Shown: piece after piece, positions 1-9,144 of the stretch
How positions within the stretch are numbered: position 1 is the stretch's first letter
How the letters are laid out: every line of letters starts with the position of its first letter
Source: Polyangiaceae bacterium
Lineage (GTDB): Bacteria > Myxococcota_A > Polyangia > Polyangiales > Polyangiaceae
Assembly: GCA_025936045.1 (NCBI GenBank)
Contig: JAICUB010000027.1
Location: forward strand, 1 to 64,000
Direction of reading: 5' to 3'
Length of the DNA: 64,000 nucleotides
Program-made: the position numbers and the translations under genes
The notes under the pieces: generated by a model
Seen by the model: the letters and a program-made list of their open reading frames with translations, nothing else
The model's database searches: none
Told to the model about the DNA's origin: nothing

Positions 1-2
1 CG

Positions 3-77
3 CGTTTCGCCGAACTCGCCGCACGAGGAGCGCGCGCGAGAGGCGTGCCCGATCGAGCACTAGTGCAGCGCATGTGA
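3..77 (+). CDS. Possible 3' end of an upstream gene (partial)
   Basis: Frame 3 is open from the window edge to a TGA at 75-77 and reads as a plausible C-terminal tail (RFAELAARGARARG, then VPDRALVQRM). It is too short to identify. The other two plus frames also stay open for 60-110 bases, so this is only the most protein-like choice. Confidence 0.2.
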   Translation, partial: RFAELAARGARARGVPDRALVQRM

Positions 78-111
78 GATACGTTCAACTGCCGGTGGGG
101 AGCTGCACTAG
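60..111. repeat. 10-bp perfect inverted repeat, 32-base spacer
   Basis: CTAGTGCAGC at 60-69 is the exact reverse complement of GCTGCACTAG at 102-111. It starts in the last codons of the possible upstream gene and lies well before the first complete gene. A stem with a 32-base loop is long for a terminator and there is no T-run after it. It could be a processing stem, an operator pair or chance. Confidence 0.4.
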
Positions 112-214
112 ATAAGCTCGGTCTGCCTGACCCCCTTGCGCTCATACGGCGTTCGAGGGCTAACGAGCGAGGACGGGCGCGAGCCGGCGCCGAGGATGCA
201 GGGGCTCGCGCGAT

Positions 215-315
215 TTGACATAAAGAAAACGCGCACCTGCGAGGCTCGTTCCGGGGCATTTTCGGAACCGGCGTGACGTACCTACATTTCGCGCGTACGC
301 TTTGCGCGTTGGAGG
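215..315 (+). promoter_or_regulatory. Candidate -35 and ribosome binding site for the first gene
   Basis: A TTGACA hexamer lies at 215-220 in an AT-richer patch, the only such patch in the leader, but no good -10 follows at 17 bases. A clear Shine-Dalgarno GGAGG at 311-315 sits 6 bases before the GTG at 322 and decides that start. The remaining leader from 112 on shows nothing else I can name. Confidence 0.25.
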
Positions 316-321
316 TGAGTC

Positions 322-3042
322 GTGTGGGTACTTAACAGGGGATCCTTGTGCTTGGTCTCGGCGTTTTGTGGCGCCGGTTGTAGCTCTGCGTCCGTCGCGC
401 CGAATCCGGAGGTGACCTCGAGCGCCGAACGGCTTTCGGGTGCGCCCGCGGTCGGGCCCGAGATCGGCACCATTCCGCCGGTGCTCAGAGCCTCCGATCT
501 CGGCCACAACCCGGAGCTCGCGAGCGACGGCGTCGGCTTCTTGTCCGTGCAGGAAGTGAACGAGCGCATCCGCGCCGTCCGCATCGACGATGACGGGCAG
601 GTCCTCGACGCCGATTGGCTCGATTTCGGGACTGACGACGGCAGCATGCAGCTTTATCCGAACGCCGCGTTCGGAGGCGGTCATTACCTCGTCACCTGGT
701 CGAATCTGCTGACGGACCCGGACGGCACCAGCCACGACTCGATCCAAGGTCGCTTCGTCAAATCGGACGGGACGATCGAAGGCAGCGCCAGCGTCACGCT
801 CTCGAGCGGTAACGCCATCTATTCGAGCGTCGGCTGGGACGGCGACCACTTCGTCCTCGCGTACATGGCGAGCGCCGACGGCGGCATCAACGACATCCAC
901 TCCGTACTGATCAATCCCGACGGCACGCGCGTCGAATCGAGCGACCACGCGCTCACGACGAGCGGCTCCACCTCGAATCCGCACGTCGGCGTCGGTGACA
1001 CGAACGCGCTCGTGGTGTGGGAGGACTACACCCGGACCGCCGAAGGGTTCGACACCAGCCCGCGAATCCACGGCGCTCGTATCGGCCGTAACGGCGACGT
1101 GCTCGATGCACCGTCGCTCGCGCTTTCGACCGGAGTCCGAGACGAGCAGGCCCCCGATGTCGCGGGCGGTTCGAGCGGGTTTCTCGTCGTCTGGCAGACG
1201 AGCGACATGACCGTTCACGGCTCGGCGCTGACCGACGCGGGTGACATCCCCGCCAAGGACTTCGCCATCGATCACGGCACCGAGGGCGCGGGACTGCCGT
1301 CGGTGGTGTTCCAGGACACGGACTACGCGGTCGGCTGGACCGACGGGCGTGACGGCGGCTCGCTTTACGGCACGCACGTTTCCGACGGCGGTGGGCTCGT
1401 CGACGGCGCGGACGCGAAGCTTGCGCCCGATGCTCCGCGGGAGGTCGGGTTCGGTTCCGATCACACGAACTTCGCCTTCGACGGTTCGCATCTCTTCTTC
1501 TCGTACCTCGGCACCGAACCGAACGGCGTCGAAGGCAGCCTCGTCACCGCCACACTAACGGTCGCGGCGGGCGCGATCCCGCTCACGGCAGTTCCCGACT
1601 CGCAGGCCTTCGCCTTTACGAGCTTCGACGGTACGAACTACGTCGTCGCGTGGAACGACGAGGACCGGTCGTCGCTCGATACCGCGCTGCAGGCCGTGCG
1701 CATCAGCGGCGCGGGGCAGCTGCTCGATCCCGCCGGGATCGCCGTTTCCCCGCCGGACAAGCCGGCGTTCGGTTTCTCCCTCGCGTCTTCGGGAAACGGC
1801 TCGTCGCTCTTCATCTGGTCGGGGACCGACAACGTCCCGCAGCAGCGCACCATGGCGGGTGACGCGACACTCGGCGCCGTCGGACCGTTCGTCACTCAAA
1901 ACGGCGCTTTCATTCCCGGGTTGGCGAGCGACGGTCACGGTTACCTGAGCGCCTTCGACACGGGTGACAGCTCCGACACCGGCTCCGTTTACGGCCATCT
2001 GCTCGGCGTCGACGGCGCGTCGGGCGCCGAATTCCGCATCGACGCGAGCACGCTCAATACGAGTCCGTTCGTGTTCCCCGCCGCTCCGAGCGGATACCTC
2101 GTTGCTTACGCGCGTTCCGGCATGCACCTCGTCACCGTGAGCGACACGGGCACGCTCGGCCAGGTGCTCGACCTGACCTCGACCGTCGCGGGGGTGAACG
2201 GCGCGAGCAGCGACACGGACTCGCTCGTCGCCTGGAGCGACGACTTCGGTTCGCCCGGACCGCTTCAGGCTCGCTTCGTCAAAGCGGGTGCTTTCAGCGG
2301 GAACACCTTCGAGCTCACGCCGGACAGCCTGGGTTACACGCCGGCGCTCGCGTGGGACGGCACGAGCTATTGGGCGGTGTGGGAGTCCTCCACGCACGAG
2401 CTCGACGGGCGCAGCATCGGCCAAGACGGAACGCTCGGTTCCGTCTTGGCGTTGGTTCCCGCGGAGGTCTACGCGCCCGCGCTCGTCAGCGACGGCAACG
2501 GTCAGCTCCTCTTGAGCTATGCGAAGCTCGCTGGAGAACGGCTGAGCTACCGCATCGCGTCGCGTCTCATCGGGCGTGGTGCAGACGCCACGGGCGGAAC
2601 CGGCGGCACGAGCGGCGCCGGTGGTAGCGCGGGCATGGGCACGGGCGGCTCGAGCGCGCCCGGCTCCGGCGGCACGAACGGCGGCTCGGGCGGCAGCGGC
2701 TCGCCGGGCTCGGGTGGAACGACCACGGCGGGCGCCGGCGGGTCGACCACATCCGGATCCGGTGGCACGAGCTCACCCGGCGCGGGCGGCTCGGGCGGCT
2801 CCGGCGGCGGCACACCCGCGACGGGCGGCACGGCGAGCGGTTCGGCCGGAAAATCCGGTTCGGGCGGCTCGAGCGGTCGTGGCGCAGCGGGTAGCTCCGG
2901 CACCGCCGGCAGCGGCGGCTCCTCGCCGGCGGGCTGCAGCGTCGCGCCGGGCGCGGGCGATCGCTCTTCCGCGCTGGGCGCGCTCTTCGGGCTCGCGTGG
3001 GCCTTCGCGGCGCGTCGCCGGCGCGTGCGTTCGCTCACGTGA
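322..3042 (+). CDS. Surface repeat protein with MYXO-CTERM-type C-terminus
   Basis: 906-aa exported protein of unknown function. The N-terminus is a short hydrophobic signal ending in GAGCSS, so it may be a lipoprotein, although the lipobox is weak. Residues 60-760 hold about a dozen degenerate repeats of the type DGxxYxVxWxD (for example FDGTNYVVAWND and WDGTSYWAVWESS), a pattern usual for beta-propeller-like repeats in myxobacterial surface proteins. Residues 755-870 are a Gly/Ser/Thr linker. The last 35 residues contain a Cys (GCSVAPG), a hydrophobic stretch and RRRRVR, matching the MYXO-CTERM sorting signal, in which the Cys region is processed and the protein is surface-anchored. GTG start chosen by the GGAGG 6 bases upstream. 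The stop overlaps the stop of the convergent gene. Confidence 0.88.
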   Translation: MWVLNRGSLCLVSAFCGAGCSSASVAPNPEVTSSAERLSGAPAVGPEIGTIPPVLRASDLGHNPELASDGVGFLSVQEVNERIRAVRIDDDGQVLDADWLDFGTDDGSMQLYPNAAFGGGHYLVTWSNLLTDPDGTSHDSIQGRFVKSDGTIEGSASVTLSSGNAIYSSVGWDGDHFVLAYMASADGGINDIHSVLINPDGTRVESSDHALTTSGSTSNPHVGVGDTNALVVWEDYTRTAEGFDTSPRIHGARIGRNGDVLDAPSLALSTGVRDEQAPDVAGGSSGFLVVWQTSDMTVHGSALTDAGDIPAKDFAIDHGTEGAGLPSVVFQDTDYAVGWTDGRDGGSLYGTHVSDGGGLVDGADAKLAPDAPREVGFGSDHTNFAFDGSHLFFSYLGTEPNGVEGSLVTATLTVAAGAIPLTAVPDSQAFAFTSFDGTNYVVAWNDEDRSSLDTALQAVRISGAGQLLDPAGIAVSPPDKPAFGFSLASSGNGSSLFIWSGTDNVPQQRTMAGDATLGAVGPFVTQNGAFIPGLASDGHGYLSAFDTGDSSDTGSVYGHLLGVDGASGAEFRIDASTLNTSPFVFPAAPSGYLVAYARSGMHLVTVSDTGTLGQVLDLTSTVAGVNGASSDTDSLVAWSDDFGSPGPLQARFVKAGAFSGNTFELTPDSLGYTPALAWDGTSYWAVWESSTHELDGRSIGQDGTLGSVLALVPAEVYAPALVSDGNGQLLLSYAKLAGERLSYRIASRLIGRGADATGGTGGTSGAGGSAGMGTGGSSAPGSGGTNGGSGGSGSPGSGGTTTAGAGGSTTSGSGGTSSPGAGGSGGSGGGTPATGGTASGSAGKSGSGGSSGRGAAGSSGTAGSGGSSPAGCSVAPGAGDRSSALGALFGLAWAFAARRRRVRSLT

Positions 3043-4240
3043 CTTCGTCGATCGCGACCTCACGCAGGTAATACGCTGCATCGAGTCGCCGCGTCCGAAG
3101 CAACGGCGCGGCGACACGGAGCACGATGCCGTAGTCGCCGAGTGCGGGCGGCTGCCAGCGCGTCGTCCAGAGGCTCCACGTCTCGAGGTCGCTCGGCGGC
3201 GTGTAGTCCGTGACCGGTTGCCAGGCGCCATCGTCACCGAAGCGGATTTCGAGCGCGCTCGCCGCGACGCTGCCGCCCCACACGATGCCGACGACGCGAT
3301 AGACGACGGCTCCGTCGAGCACCCACTTTTCGACGCGAATCGGCAGCGCCGCGACGTCGATCTCGGCTGGAATGAAATCACGGGCGAGGTCGGGCGTGCC
3401 GCTCTGCATGGTGCGGCCGGCAAACTCGCGCATTTGCGCGGTCGACGGCTCCGTGTCGTCGACCAGGTCAATCTCGTTTACCCATTTGATGCACGTGCAG
3501 CCGTACCAACCCGGGACGACCAAGCGAACCGGCGCGCCGTGGTCGGCCGGTAGCGCCTCACCGTTCATGCGGGTCGCGAGAAACGCGCCGGTGCGGGCGA
3601 TATCCTCGAACGTGAATACCCAGCTTGCGCCCGGCTGCGACTGATTGTCGCGAGAAAGCTCCGAGTACGCGTCGAAGCCGGAGACCAAGACACGCGTGGC
3701 CGCGGTGTCGACGTCGAGCTCGGCGAGCACGGCCGCGAGCGGAATGCCGCTCCACTCGGCGCTGCTGAGCAGGCCGAAAGCGGCGCCCCGCGCGTTGCCG
3801 CTGCACTCGAGCAGCACCGTGCCTTGCGCGGCTTCGAGCGAGGCGAGCTCCGGCAGGGCGATCGCGCGCTCACTGCCGACCAGGCCGCCGATTTTTATCG
3901 TCCAAGGATCGGGGGGAACCAGGAGATCGGGGTACCGGGTCCGGATGTAGAAATCCTCGTTCGTCACGAGCAGCGCGTCCGGCTCGAGCGTCGACAGATC
4001 GGTGTAGAGACGGCCGTCGAGATCCTGATTGAACGCCGTGTCGAGCGGCGTGTCCGTCTCGCCCACGAACGGCGCGACGCCGAGGAGCGTGCCACGCCTC
4101 GTGAGCTCGTCGTCGGTCGGGAGCGTGCGCCTCGACACGTCGGTTCCGGGCTCTGTGCCGCAGCCGAGGAGGAGCGAGCCGCTCATTCCGAGCCCGCTCG
4201 CGAGCAGCCGTCGCCGGGGGACTTTTGCGTGCATGCTCAT
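3035..4240 (-). CDS. Molybdopterin-dependent oxidoreductase, sulfite oxidase family
   Basis: 401-aa periplasmic enzyme of the sulfite oxidase fold, which binds a molybdenum cofactor. The N-terminus PRRRLLASGLG followed by SLLLGC suggests Tat export and lipidation at Cys27. The predicted Mo-ligand Cys is in VLLECSGNARG (about Cys146), and the family's VPGWYGCTCIKWVNEI segment follows near residue 270. The C-terminus (about 300-400) looks like the dimerisation beta-sandwich. The substrate cannot be told. A longer open frame exists upstream, but the ATG at 4240 overlaps the stop of the preceding gene by four bases (ATGA), which indicates translational coupling and sets the start. The partner gene upstream is a membrane PH-like protein. 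Confidence 0.88.
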   Translation of the reverse strand: MSMHAKVPRRRLLASGLGMSGSLLLGCGTEPGTDVSRRTLPTDDELTRRGTLLGVAPFVGETDTPLDTAFNQDLDGRLYTDLSTLEPDALLVTNEDFYIRTRYPDLLVPPDPWTIKIGGLVGSERAIALPELASLEAAQGTVLLECSGNARGAAFGLLSSAEWSGIPLAAVLAELDVDTAATRVLVSGFDAYSELSRDNQSQPGASWVFTFEDIARTGAFLATRMNGEALPADHGAPVRLVVPGWYGCTCIKWVNEIDLVDDTEPSTAQMREFAGRTMQSGTPDLARDFIPAEIDVAALPIRVEKWVLDGAVVYRVVGIVWGGSVAASALEIRFGDDGAWQPVTDYTPPSDLETWSLWTTRWQPPALGDYGIVLRVAAPLLRTRRLDAAYYLREVAIDEVT

Positions 4241-5001
4241 GCCCGCGGGGGGGCGATGCGCTCGCGCACGATGCCGAGGAGCGCCTGCGCGTTGAGCACG
4301 CGACCGTAGCCCACGCTCTGCCAAGCGCGCGGCGCGCCGCGCTTGAAGAAGAGGAGCCGCCCGTCCTCGACCTCCACGTCGGCGAGCTCCGCGTACATCG
4401 CGCCGTGACCGTTGACCTCCACGGCGCTGCCCGTGAGCGTGACGGGGCCGAACGGCACCTTCGCGTTTTCCGCCAAGCGGGTCCGCACTCGCGTGACGAC
4501 CCGCTCCGCGACGAGCTCTTCGAGAGCGCGGCCGAGAGCCTGGATGTCGCAAAGCAAGTGATTCATGACGAGGCTCTTGCCGTCGAAGAGCCGGAGCGTA
4601 TGCGTCTCGGCCCGTGTCCGGACGAGCCCCACTACTTTCCGGAGCTCGACGCGCTCCGAGCGGATGCTCTCGACCGCGTCGAAGGGGAAGACGTGACGAT
4701 GCCCGGCCATCACTTCGACGACACCCGCGCGATGGAGCTCGATGACGCGTCCGCGCGTTCGCGCGAAAGCTCTGAGATGGCCGCCGCCGAACAGGGTGAT
4801 CGGCAGGCCGATCACCGGATAGAACCACGCTCCGGCTCCGAGGCGTGCAGCGGGGAAGAGCCACGGCACCACGCCCAAAAATGGCCCACCGAGCGCCGCG
4901 CTGATGCCCACGCCGATCATCAGCAGGCGTGACCGCAGCGTATGGGCGTGGGTGGAGACGAGCCCACCCAGCCCGAGCTCGGTCCCTGCGTTCCCTGACA
5001 C
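4237..5001 (-). CDS. Membrane protein with PH-like domain (DUF6585-like)
   Basis: 254-aa protein. Residues 25-80 carry two hydrophobic segments (IGVGISAALGGPFLGVVPWLF and GAWFYPVIGLPITLFGGG), followed by a cytoplasmic beta-rich PH-like fold (RVIELHRAGVVEVMAGHRHVF, PFDAVESIRSERVEL and a second similar half). This arrangement resembles the DUF6585 family; the function is unknown. GTG at 5001 is preferred because AAGGA lies 7 bases upstream; the frame stays open beyond, but that stretch is the antisense of the divergent gene at 5300. It overlaps the downstream oxidoreductase by ATGA, so the two are one transcription unit. A perfect GACACGTGTC palindrome (4997-5006) covers the start codon. Confidence 0.72.
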   Translation of the reverse strand: MSGNAGTELGLGGLVSTHAHTLRSRLLMIGVGISAALGGPFLGVVPWLFPAARLGAGAWFYPVIGLPITLFGGGHLRAFARTRGRVIELHRAGVVEVMAGHRHVFPFDAVESIRSERVELRKVVGLVRTRAETHTLRLFDGKSLVMNHLLCDIQALGRALEELVAERVVTRVRTRLAENAKVPFGPVTLTGSAVEVNGHGAMYAELADVEVEDGRLLFFKRGAPRAWQSVGYGRVLNAQALLGIVRERIAPPRA

Positions 5002-5299
5002 GTGTCGATCCTTAGTCGATTCTCGTAACGGCCGAGCGGTCGAGGTTTGCTCTCGGAGCCGATTGGGGCTAGTGTCCCCCGACGCAGCGTTTTCGGTAAC
5101 CGCCTGGCTGTCCTTCGCTGACCAAGCGATCGCGGAAGGTCGTGTTCCCGGTGATCCTGCGAGGTGGCGTCCTGAGCCGCCGACCGATGTTTCGGGATCG
5201 CGGTTCTCGAGCTCGGAAACAGGGCCGCTCAGCGGCGCCTGGGACCACCGCCATCGGCTCCGCCCCGAGAGGGGAGCGAAGTCGGCTGCTGGAGGCGCT

Positions 5300-5566
5300 T
5301 TGACTGCACGACCCAGTGTCAACAAAAGACAGCGTGAGCTTCAACGTAAAGAGCGCCAGGCAGAAAAGCTTCAGCGTCGGGACGAACGTCGCGTCAAACG
5401 TAACGACCCCGCGGACGGAGAGCCGGGGGACCCGGGTGAGCTGGGTGAGGTCATTTTGGTCGACGGGGAGCTCGTCGTGGTGGGAGGCGGCGAACCTCGG
5501 GCTCCCGCCAATCCACCCTCTGGGGATGCGGTGCCGCCCGCCGAAGCCCCGCCCGGGACGAAGTAA
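5300..5566 (+). CDS. Small basic protein with acidic/proline tail, hypothetical
   Basis: 88-aa protein. Residues 7-36 are strongly basic and helical (VNKRQRELQRKERQAEKLQ), a pattern common in small conserved proteins of deltaproteobacteria; the middle (GELGEVILVDGELVVVGGGE) is acidic and beta-prone and the tail is Pro/Ala-rich. TTG start at 5300 chosen because GGAGG lies at 5291-5295, 4 bases upstream; the open frame upstream has no comparable site. The function is unknown; nucleic-acid or ribosome association is only a guess from charge. Followed 9 bases later by another small gene. Confidence 0.65.
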   Translation: MTARPSVNKRQRELQRKERQAEKLQRRDERRVKRNDPADGEPGDPGELGEVILVDGELVVVGGGEPRAPANPPSGDAVPPAEAPPGTK

Positions 5567-5575
5567 GGCGTGCGA

Positions 5576-5932
5576 ATGGTGAGGCAGCGGATGAGCGGTT
5601 CGGAGCTGAGCATCGACGTGAAAGAGCAACGTGCCGAGATTCTTCGTGGCGGCCCTTCCGTCGTGGGCGGGGCGTGGGTGAAGACCCTCTGCGTGTCCCT
5701 GGCCGAGCAGGGTCGGGAAGTTGCGGGCGGCTGGCCCGGTACGATCGTCGAAGCGCGTGCGCTCATCGATCGCCATTTGCACCTCGAGCTAGGAAAGTGC
5801 GGCCTGCGGCACGCGTCGAGCACCGAGCTCGCGCTCGCGGCTGAAGCGACGTACGCACGCGCCCGTTCCGAGTGGCTCGGGCTCGAGCGCACCGCCCGCG
5901 CGGCGATGCGAGGGCGAGTGCCGCGCGATTGA
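5576..5932 (+). CDS. Conserved-looking hypothetical protein
   Basis: 118-aa soluble protein without signal peptide or membrane segment. The middle reads GGAWVKTLCVSLAEQGREVAG followed by GGWPGTIVEARALIDRHL, and the C-terminus is helical (LALAAEATYARARSEWLGLE). No catalytic motif is visible. ATG at 5576 is 7 bases after a TAAGG that includes the preceding stop, so it is probably co-transcribed with the 88-aa gene; a GTG at 5570 is an alternative. Ends 22 bases before the convergent TonB receptor gene. Confidence 0.6.
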   Translation: MVRQRMSGSELSIDVKEQRAEILRGGPSVVGGAWVKTLCVSLAEQGREVAGGWPGTIVEARALIDRHLHLELGKCGLRHASSTELALAAEATYARARSEWLGLERTARAAMRGRVPRD

Positions 5933-5954
5933 AGCGCGTGGGTCAGACGGCCGG

Positions 5955-8531
5955 CTAAAAATAGAGGGTCAACGTCCCGAGCGTCGTGCGCGGGGCGGCG
6001 GCGACCAGGTGCACGCCGGCTGAAGCGGGCCGTTGTCCGGGCTGGAGGCTCCAGTTCGATACGAAGTACGAGATTTCGTCGGCGTATTTTAGCCCGAGCG
6101 CGTTGTACACGTCGAGGCCGACCTCGACGAAGCCGTATCGGAGCGAGCCGAGCGCGTTCAGGACGTGGTTGGTCGCGCTGACGATGTTGTCGTTCACGTG
6201 GCGGCCGCCGATGAGCGTGTAGCCGATCCCCGCGCGGCCGGTGAGCGGCTGGTCCGCGTAACGGAGCAGCTCACCGTGGGCGTTCACGTCGGTGCGCCAG
6301 AGAATCGTCGGGACGTTCGGCACGTAGTGCGAGGTGCCGGCGACGAGCGTGTCGTAGGTCGCGGTTTGCGCCGAGAGCGCCGTCGAGGCGAGCAGCCACG
6401 CCGTGGGACGCGCCAAAAACGAGCCCAGAATGCCGCGACGCTTGCTCGCCCGCTCCGTCTCGTAACCGCCGGAGTCGACGGCGAAGACGAGCTCGTTCGC
6501 CACGTTCGTTTGAAAGGCTGTCAGCGTCGTCGTGAAGCGACCGTGGCCGACCGAAGAGCGGAGCCCGAATTCGAAGCTCGTGACCCGTGAGTACGGCGAG
6601 CCCGGCGTGCACGGCCGGAGCTCTGCGCTCGGCGTGACGGTAGTCGCATTGCAGCGGGTGAGGCTCATGGCGTCGAGCGAGCGAAAACCTTCGCCCGCCG
6701 AGACGACCGGGGTGAGCTCCGGCAACGCTTCGTACGCGACCGTGACGCGCGGCCCCGGCGCGACTCCCGCCACGTTCATGCGGGCGCCGCGCAAGGCGCC
6801 GGTCGCGACGGGCGGCACGACGCCCGCGAGCTCGTTCTCGATGCCCACGTCGAGAAAATCCACGCGTGCGCCCCCGGAGACACGGAGCGTCTTGCAAAAC
6901 CTGAGATCGGCGTCGAGGTAAGCGCCGAGGTCCAGCGTGTTCAAGCCGAAGTTCGTGCGGTAGTCCCACGGAGTGAGGTTCGCCGGATCGAGCAGATTCT
7001 TCGTTTGCTGCGCTTGCCCGGCACGGGCCGAAACTCCGGCTTCCGTCACTACCTCGAGCACCCCGCCCACGCGCCGCGGCAGGCTGCGTGCTCGCGCGCG
7101 GAGGCCGGCCGCATTCTCCACGTTCGTGAGCTCCCAGAGGTCACCGAGGCTCGGGAGATCAGGCTCGAGGTTCGAGCTATTCAGAGCGCCCGTGTAGTTC
7201 TGGCGCGAGGCGAAGTTCGCCCGCATGAACCAGGGCGTCACTGAAAATTCGACGACGCCGCTCGTTCGGTGCTCGAGCTCCGCGGCGACGATGACGCGCG
7301 AAGAGGAGACCCCCTGCGCGGGCTCCGCGCACGACGGCGACGCGCAGTTCGCCGGGTAGAACGCGTTGAAGTGGGGATACGCGTCGTAGTACCCGATGGC
7401 CCCCGCATCGACGTCGTCCTGTCGCAGGACGCCCGGCAGGTCGGCGCGCGCAGCATATGCCGTCACGAGCAGCCGGACGTGGTCGGAGGGGCCGAGGTCG
7501 GCGCCGTATTGCGCGTTGACGGAGGCCGACTTCGAGGCTCGATTTTGCCCGAAGCCGTCCGTCTTGCCGAGCGAGAACGCGGCAAACGTCTCTTCGCTTC
7601 CCGCTCGCGGCGCGACGATGCCGACGAGTCGCGTGTTGCCGAACGAGCCGTACGTCGTCTTCAGCTGGTAGCCGCGCTCGGCGACACCGAGCTCGAACTC
7701 GGCGCTTCCCACGATCGCCGCGTCCCCCTGGCGCGGATCGTAGGCACCCTCGAGGACGTGGATGCTCTGGACGACCTCGGGGATGATGAAGTTTACGTCG
7801 GCGTAGCCCTGACCATGGATGTGGAGCGGGATGTTGGTCGGTACCCCACCGACCGTCATCTCGATGCCCGAGCCGTTCTCGAGATCGAAGCCGCGCAAGT
7901 AGACGTCGTTGCCGAGGCCCTCGCCGTCTTCGTGATCGACGAAGAATCCGGGCGCCGCCGACAGCATTTCGCTCGTGCGCTCGCGCGGCGAGGCCGTGAG
8001 CGTTTCGCGGTCGACGCGCACGTCGTTGAGGCCGCGCTTCGACGACCAACCGAAGCCGCGCACGATGACCTCACGGGTATTCGCCGCGGGAGGCGTGCTG
8101 GCGGCGGCAGCGGGCGGGGAAGGCGGCGTCGTCACGGCCGGAGCGACGCGTGCCGGCGGTCCCGGCGCCATGGGCGGGTGAAACACGACGACGTATTCGA
8201 TGCGCGAGCGCAGGGGACGCCCGTCCCGCGACGAAGGCGCAAAGCGAGCGGCTTTGGCCGCTTCGAGCGCCGCCTGCACGAACGCGTCCGGCGTCTCGCG
8301 GGGCGCGCGCGCGACCGCGACGGCCGATTCGACGTGCCCGGTCGCGTCGATCACGAGCTCTAGTGCGACCTGCGCTTCGATGGGCGGCGCGCCCGCCGGG
8401 AACGGCGCGACGATGGGAGCGAGGGGCTCCGCTTCGACGACGTCTGCGAGCGCTGCCGCCGAGCGTAGCCCGACGGCGAGGCAGAGCGACCACGAGGTCA
8501 CGCGCGAACGCCACGCAGAGGGCAGGCTCAC
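5955..8531 (-). CDS. TonB-dependent outer-membrane receptor with N-terminal TonB-C-like domain
   Basis: 858 aa. After a signal peptide (residues 1-30), residues 45-120 form a TonB C-terminal-like domain (VALELVIDATGHVESAVAVA ... AARFAPSSRDGRPLRSRIEY), then a Pro/Ala linker, then the plug domain from about 155 (EVIVRGFGWSS, TSEMLSAAPGFFVDH, DVYLRGFDLENGSGIEMTVG, VLEGAYDPRQGDAAIVGSAE) and a 22-strand-type barrel ending in LGTLTLYF with the terminal aromatic residue typical of outer-membrane proteins. The TonB-C/receptor fusion is a known myxobacterial variant. It imports an unknown ligand energised through TonB-ExbBD. The cupredoxin-like gene ends 19 bases upstream on the same strand, so the two are probably one operon; metal or metallophore uptake is a reasonable inference only. 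Confidence 0.9.
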   Translation of the reverse strand: MSLPSAWRSRVTSWSLCLAVGLRSAAALADVVEAEPLAPIVAPFPAGAPPIEAQVALELVIDATGHVESAVAVARAPRETPDAFVQAALEAAKAARFAPSSRDGRPLRSRIEYVVVFHPPMAPGPPARVAPAVTTPPSPPAAAASTPPAANTREVIVRGFGWSSKRGLNDVRVDRETLTASPRERTSEMLSAAPGFFVDHEDGEGLGNDVYLRGFDLENGSGIEMTVGGVPTNIPLHIHGQGYADVNFIIPEVVQSIHVLEGAYDPRQGDAAIVGSAEFELGVAERGYQLKTTYGSFGNTRLVGIVAPRAGSEETFAAFSLGKTDGFGQNRASKSASVNAQYGADLGPSDHVRLLVTAYAARADLPGVLRQDDVDAGAIGYYDAYPHFNAFYPANCASPSCAEPAQGVSSSRVIVAAELEHRTSGVVEFSVTPWFMRANFASRQNYTGALNSSNLEPDLPSLGDLWELTNVENAAGLRARARSLPRRVGGVLEVVTEAGVSARAGQAQQTKNLLDPANLTPWDYRTNFGLNTLDLGAYLDADLRFCKTLRVSGGARVDFLDVGIENELAGVVPPVATGALRGARMNVAGVAPGPRVTVAYEALPELTPVVSAGEGFRSLDAMSLTRCNATTVTPSAELRPCTPGSPYSRVTSFEFGLRSSVGHGRFTTTLTAFQTNVANELVFAVDSGGYETERASKRRGILGSFLARPTAWLLASTALSAQTATYDTLVAGTSHYVPNVPTILWRTDVNAHGELLRYADQPLTGRAGIGYTLIGGRHVNDNIVSATNHVLNALGSLRYGFVEVGLDVYNALGLKYADEISYFVSNWSLQPGQRPASAGVHLVAAAPRTTLGTLTLYF

Positions 8532-8550
8532 GACGGCGCCACGTCCGCGA

Positions 8551-9048
8551 TCACATCAAGCTCCATTGCCCTTCGTTGAGGCCCGGCACGGTCGCGTCGT
8601 CCGGAGCGCTCGATTTGAAGGGATAGATGAGGTTGTCGGTCGCGGGTGTGACGAACGTGGCCGCGTGGCTCTCGCCGGGCATGAGCGGTCCGATCGTCGC
8701 GGCGTCGGGAAAGCACGTGACGGGCGGACACCCGGCGGGGAGCCTCGGGTATTCCGAAGTGACGTCCACACATACGAGCTCGAAGCCGTGCGGCAGGGTG
8801 CCGGCGTTCGTCAGCGTCAGCGTCACGGTCGAGTCGTTCTGCGTGTTCAGCACGCTCTTCGAGAAGCCGTCGTCCTCGACCGTCAAGTCGATGGTGTAGG
8901 AGCCGCCGGTCACGCCGTCGGCGTCGGGGAAGCACGCGTCGCCGCCGGGTTCGTTCGAGCTCGCGCAAGCCAACGTCAGCGCGAAGAGAGCGAGCGACCA
9001 GGCGCCGTGACGCGCACGCGCTCCGAAGACGACTCGTTCCTGGCTCAC
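8551..9048 (-). CDS. Small exported cupredoxin-like protein, putative lipoprotein
   Basis: About 165 aa. N-terminal hydrophobic segment AWSLALFALTLACASSN gives a likely, though non-ideal, lipobox. The mature part (GGSYTIDLTVEDDGFSKSVL, VTLTLTNAGTLPHGFELVCV, GESHAATFVTPATDNLIYPF) has the beta-sandwich spacing and HGF / ESHAATF pattern of cupredoxin-like domains, but the complete blue-copper ligand set (His, Cys, His, Met) is not obvious, so metal binding is uncertain. GTG at 9048 is taken as start; other starts are possible. It precedes the TonB receptor by 19 bases and is divergent from the kinase gene at 9145. Confidence 0.65.
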   Translation of the reverse strand: MSQERVVFGARARHGAWSLALFALTLACASSNEPGGDACFPDADGVTGGSYTIDLTVEDDGFSKSVLNTQNDSTVTLTLTNAGTLPHGFELVCVDVTSEYPRLPAGCPPVTCFPDAATIGPLMPGESHAATFVTPATDNLIYPFKSSAPDDATVPGLNEGQWSLM

Positions 9049-9144
9049 CGGGCCCCAGTCTAGGTTCGGGCCCGCGTCCGCCGGTATCCGACAAATGTCG
9101 GATGCACCTGCGGAATTTCCCCTCAGACTAAGCTCGCGAGGACG

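Noticed and set aside
160..1491. Long minus-strand open frame opposite the first gene
   Set aside because: Arg/Val/Asp-rich antisense product of a convincing plus-strand gene; high GC leaves the antisense frame open.
2547..3553. Open frames opposite and beside the Gly-rich tail of the first gene
   Set aside because: Pro/Arg-rich and Ala/Arg-rich translations are shadows of the repeat region.
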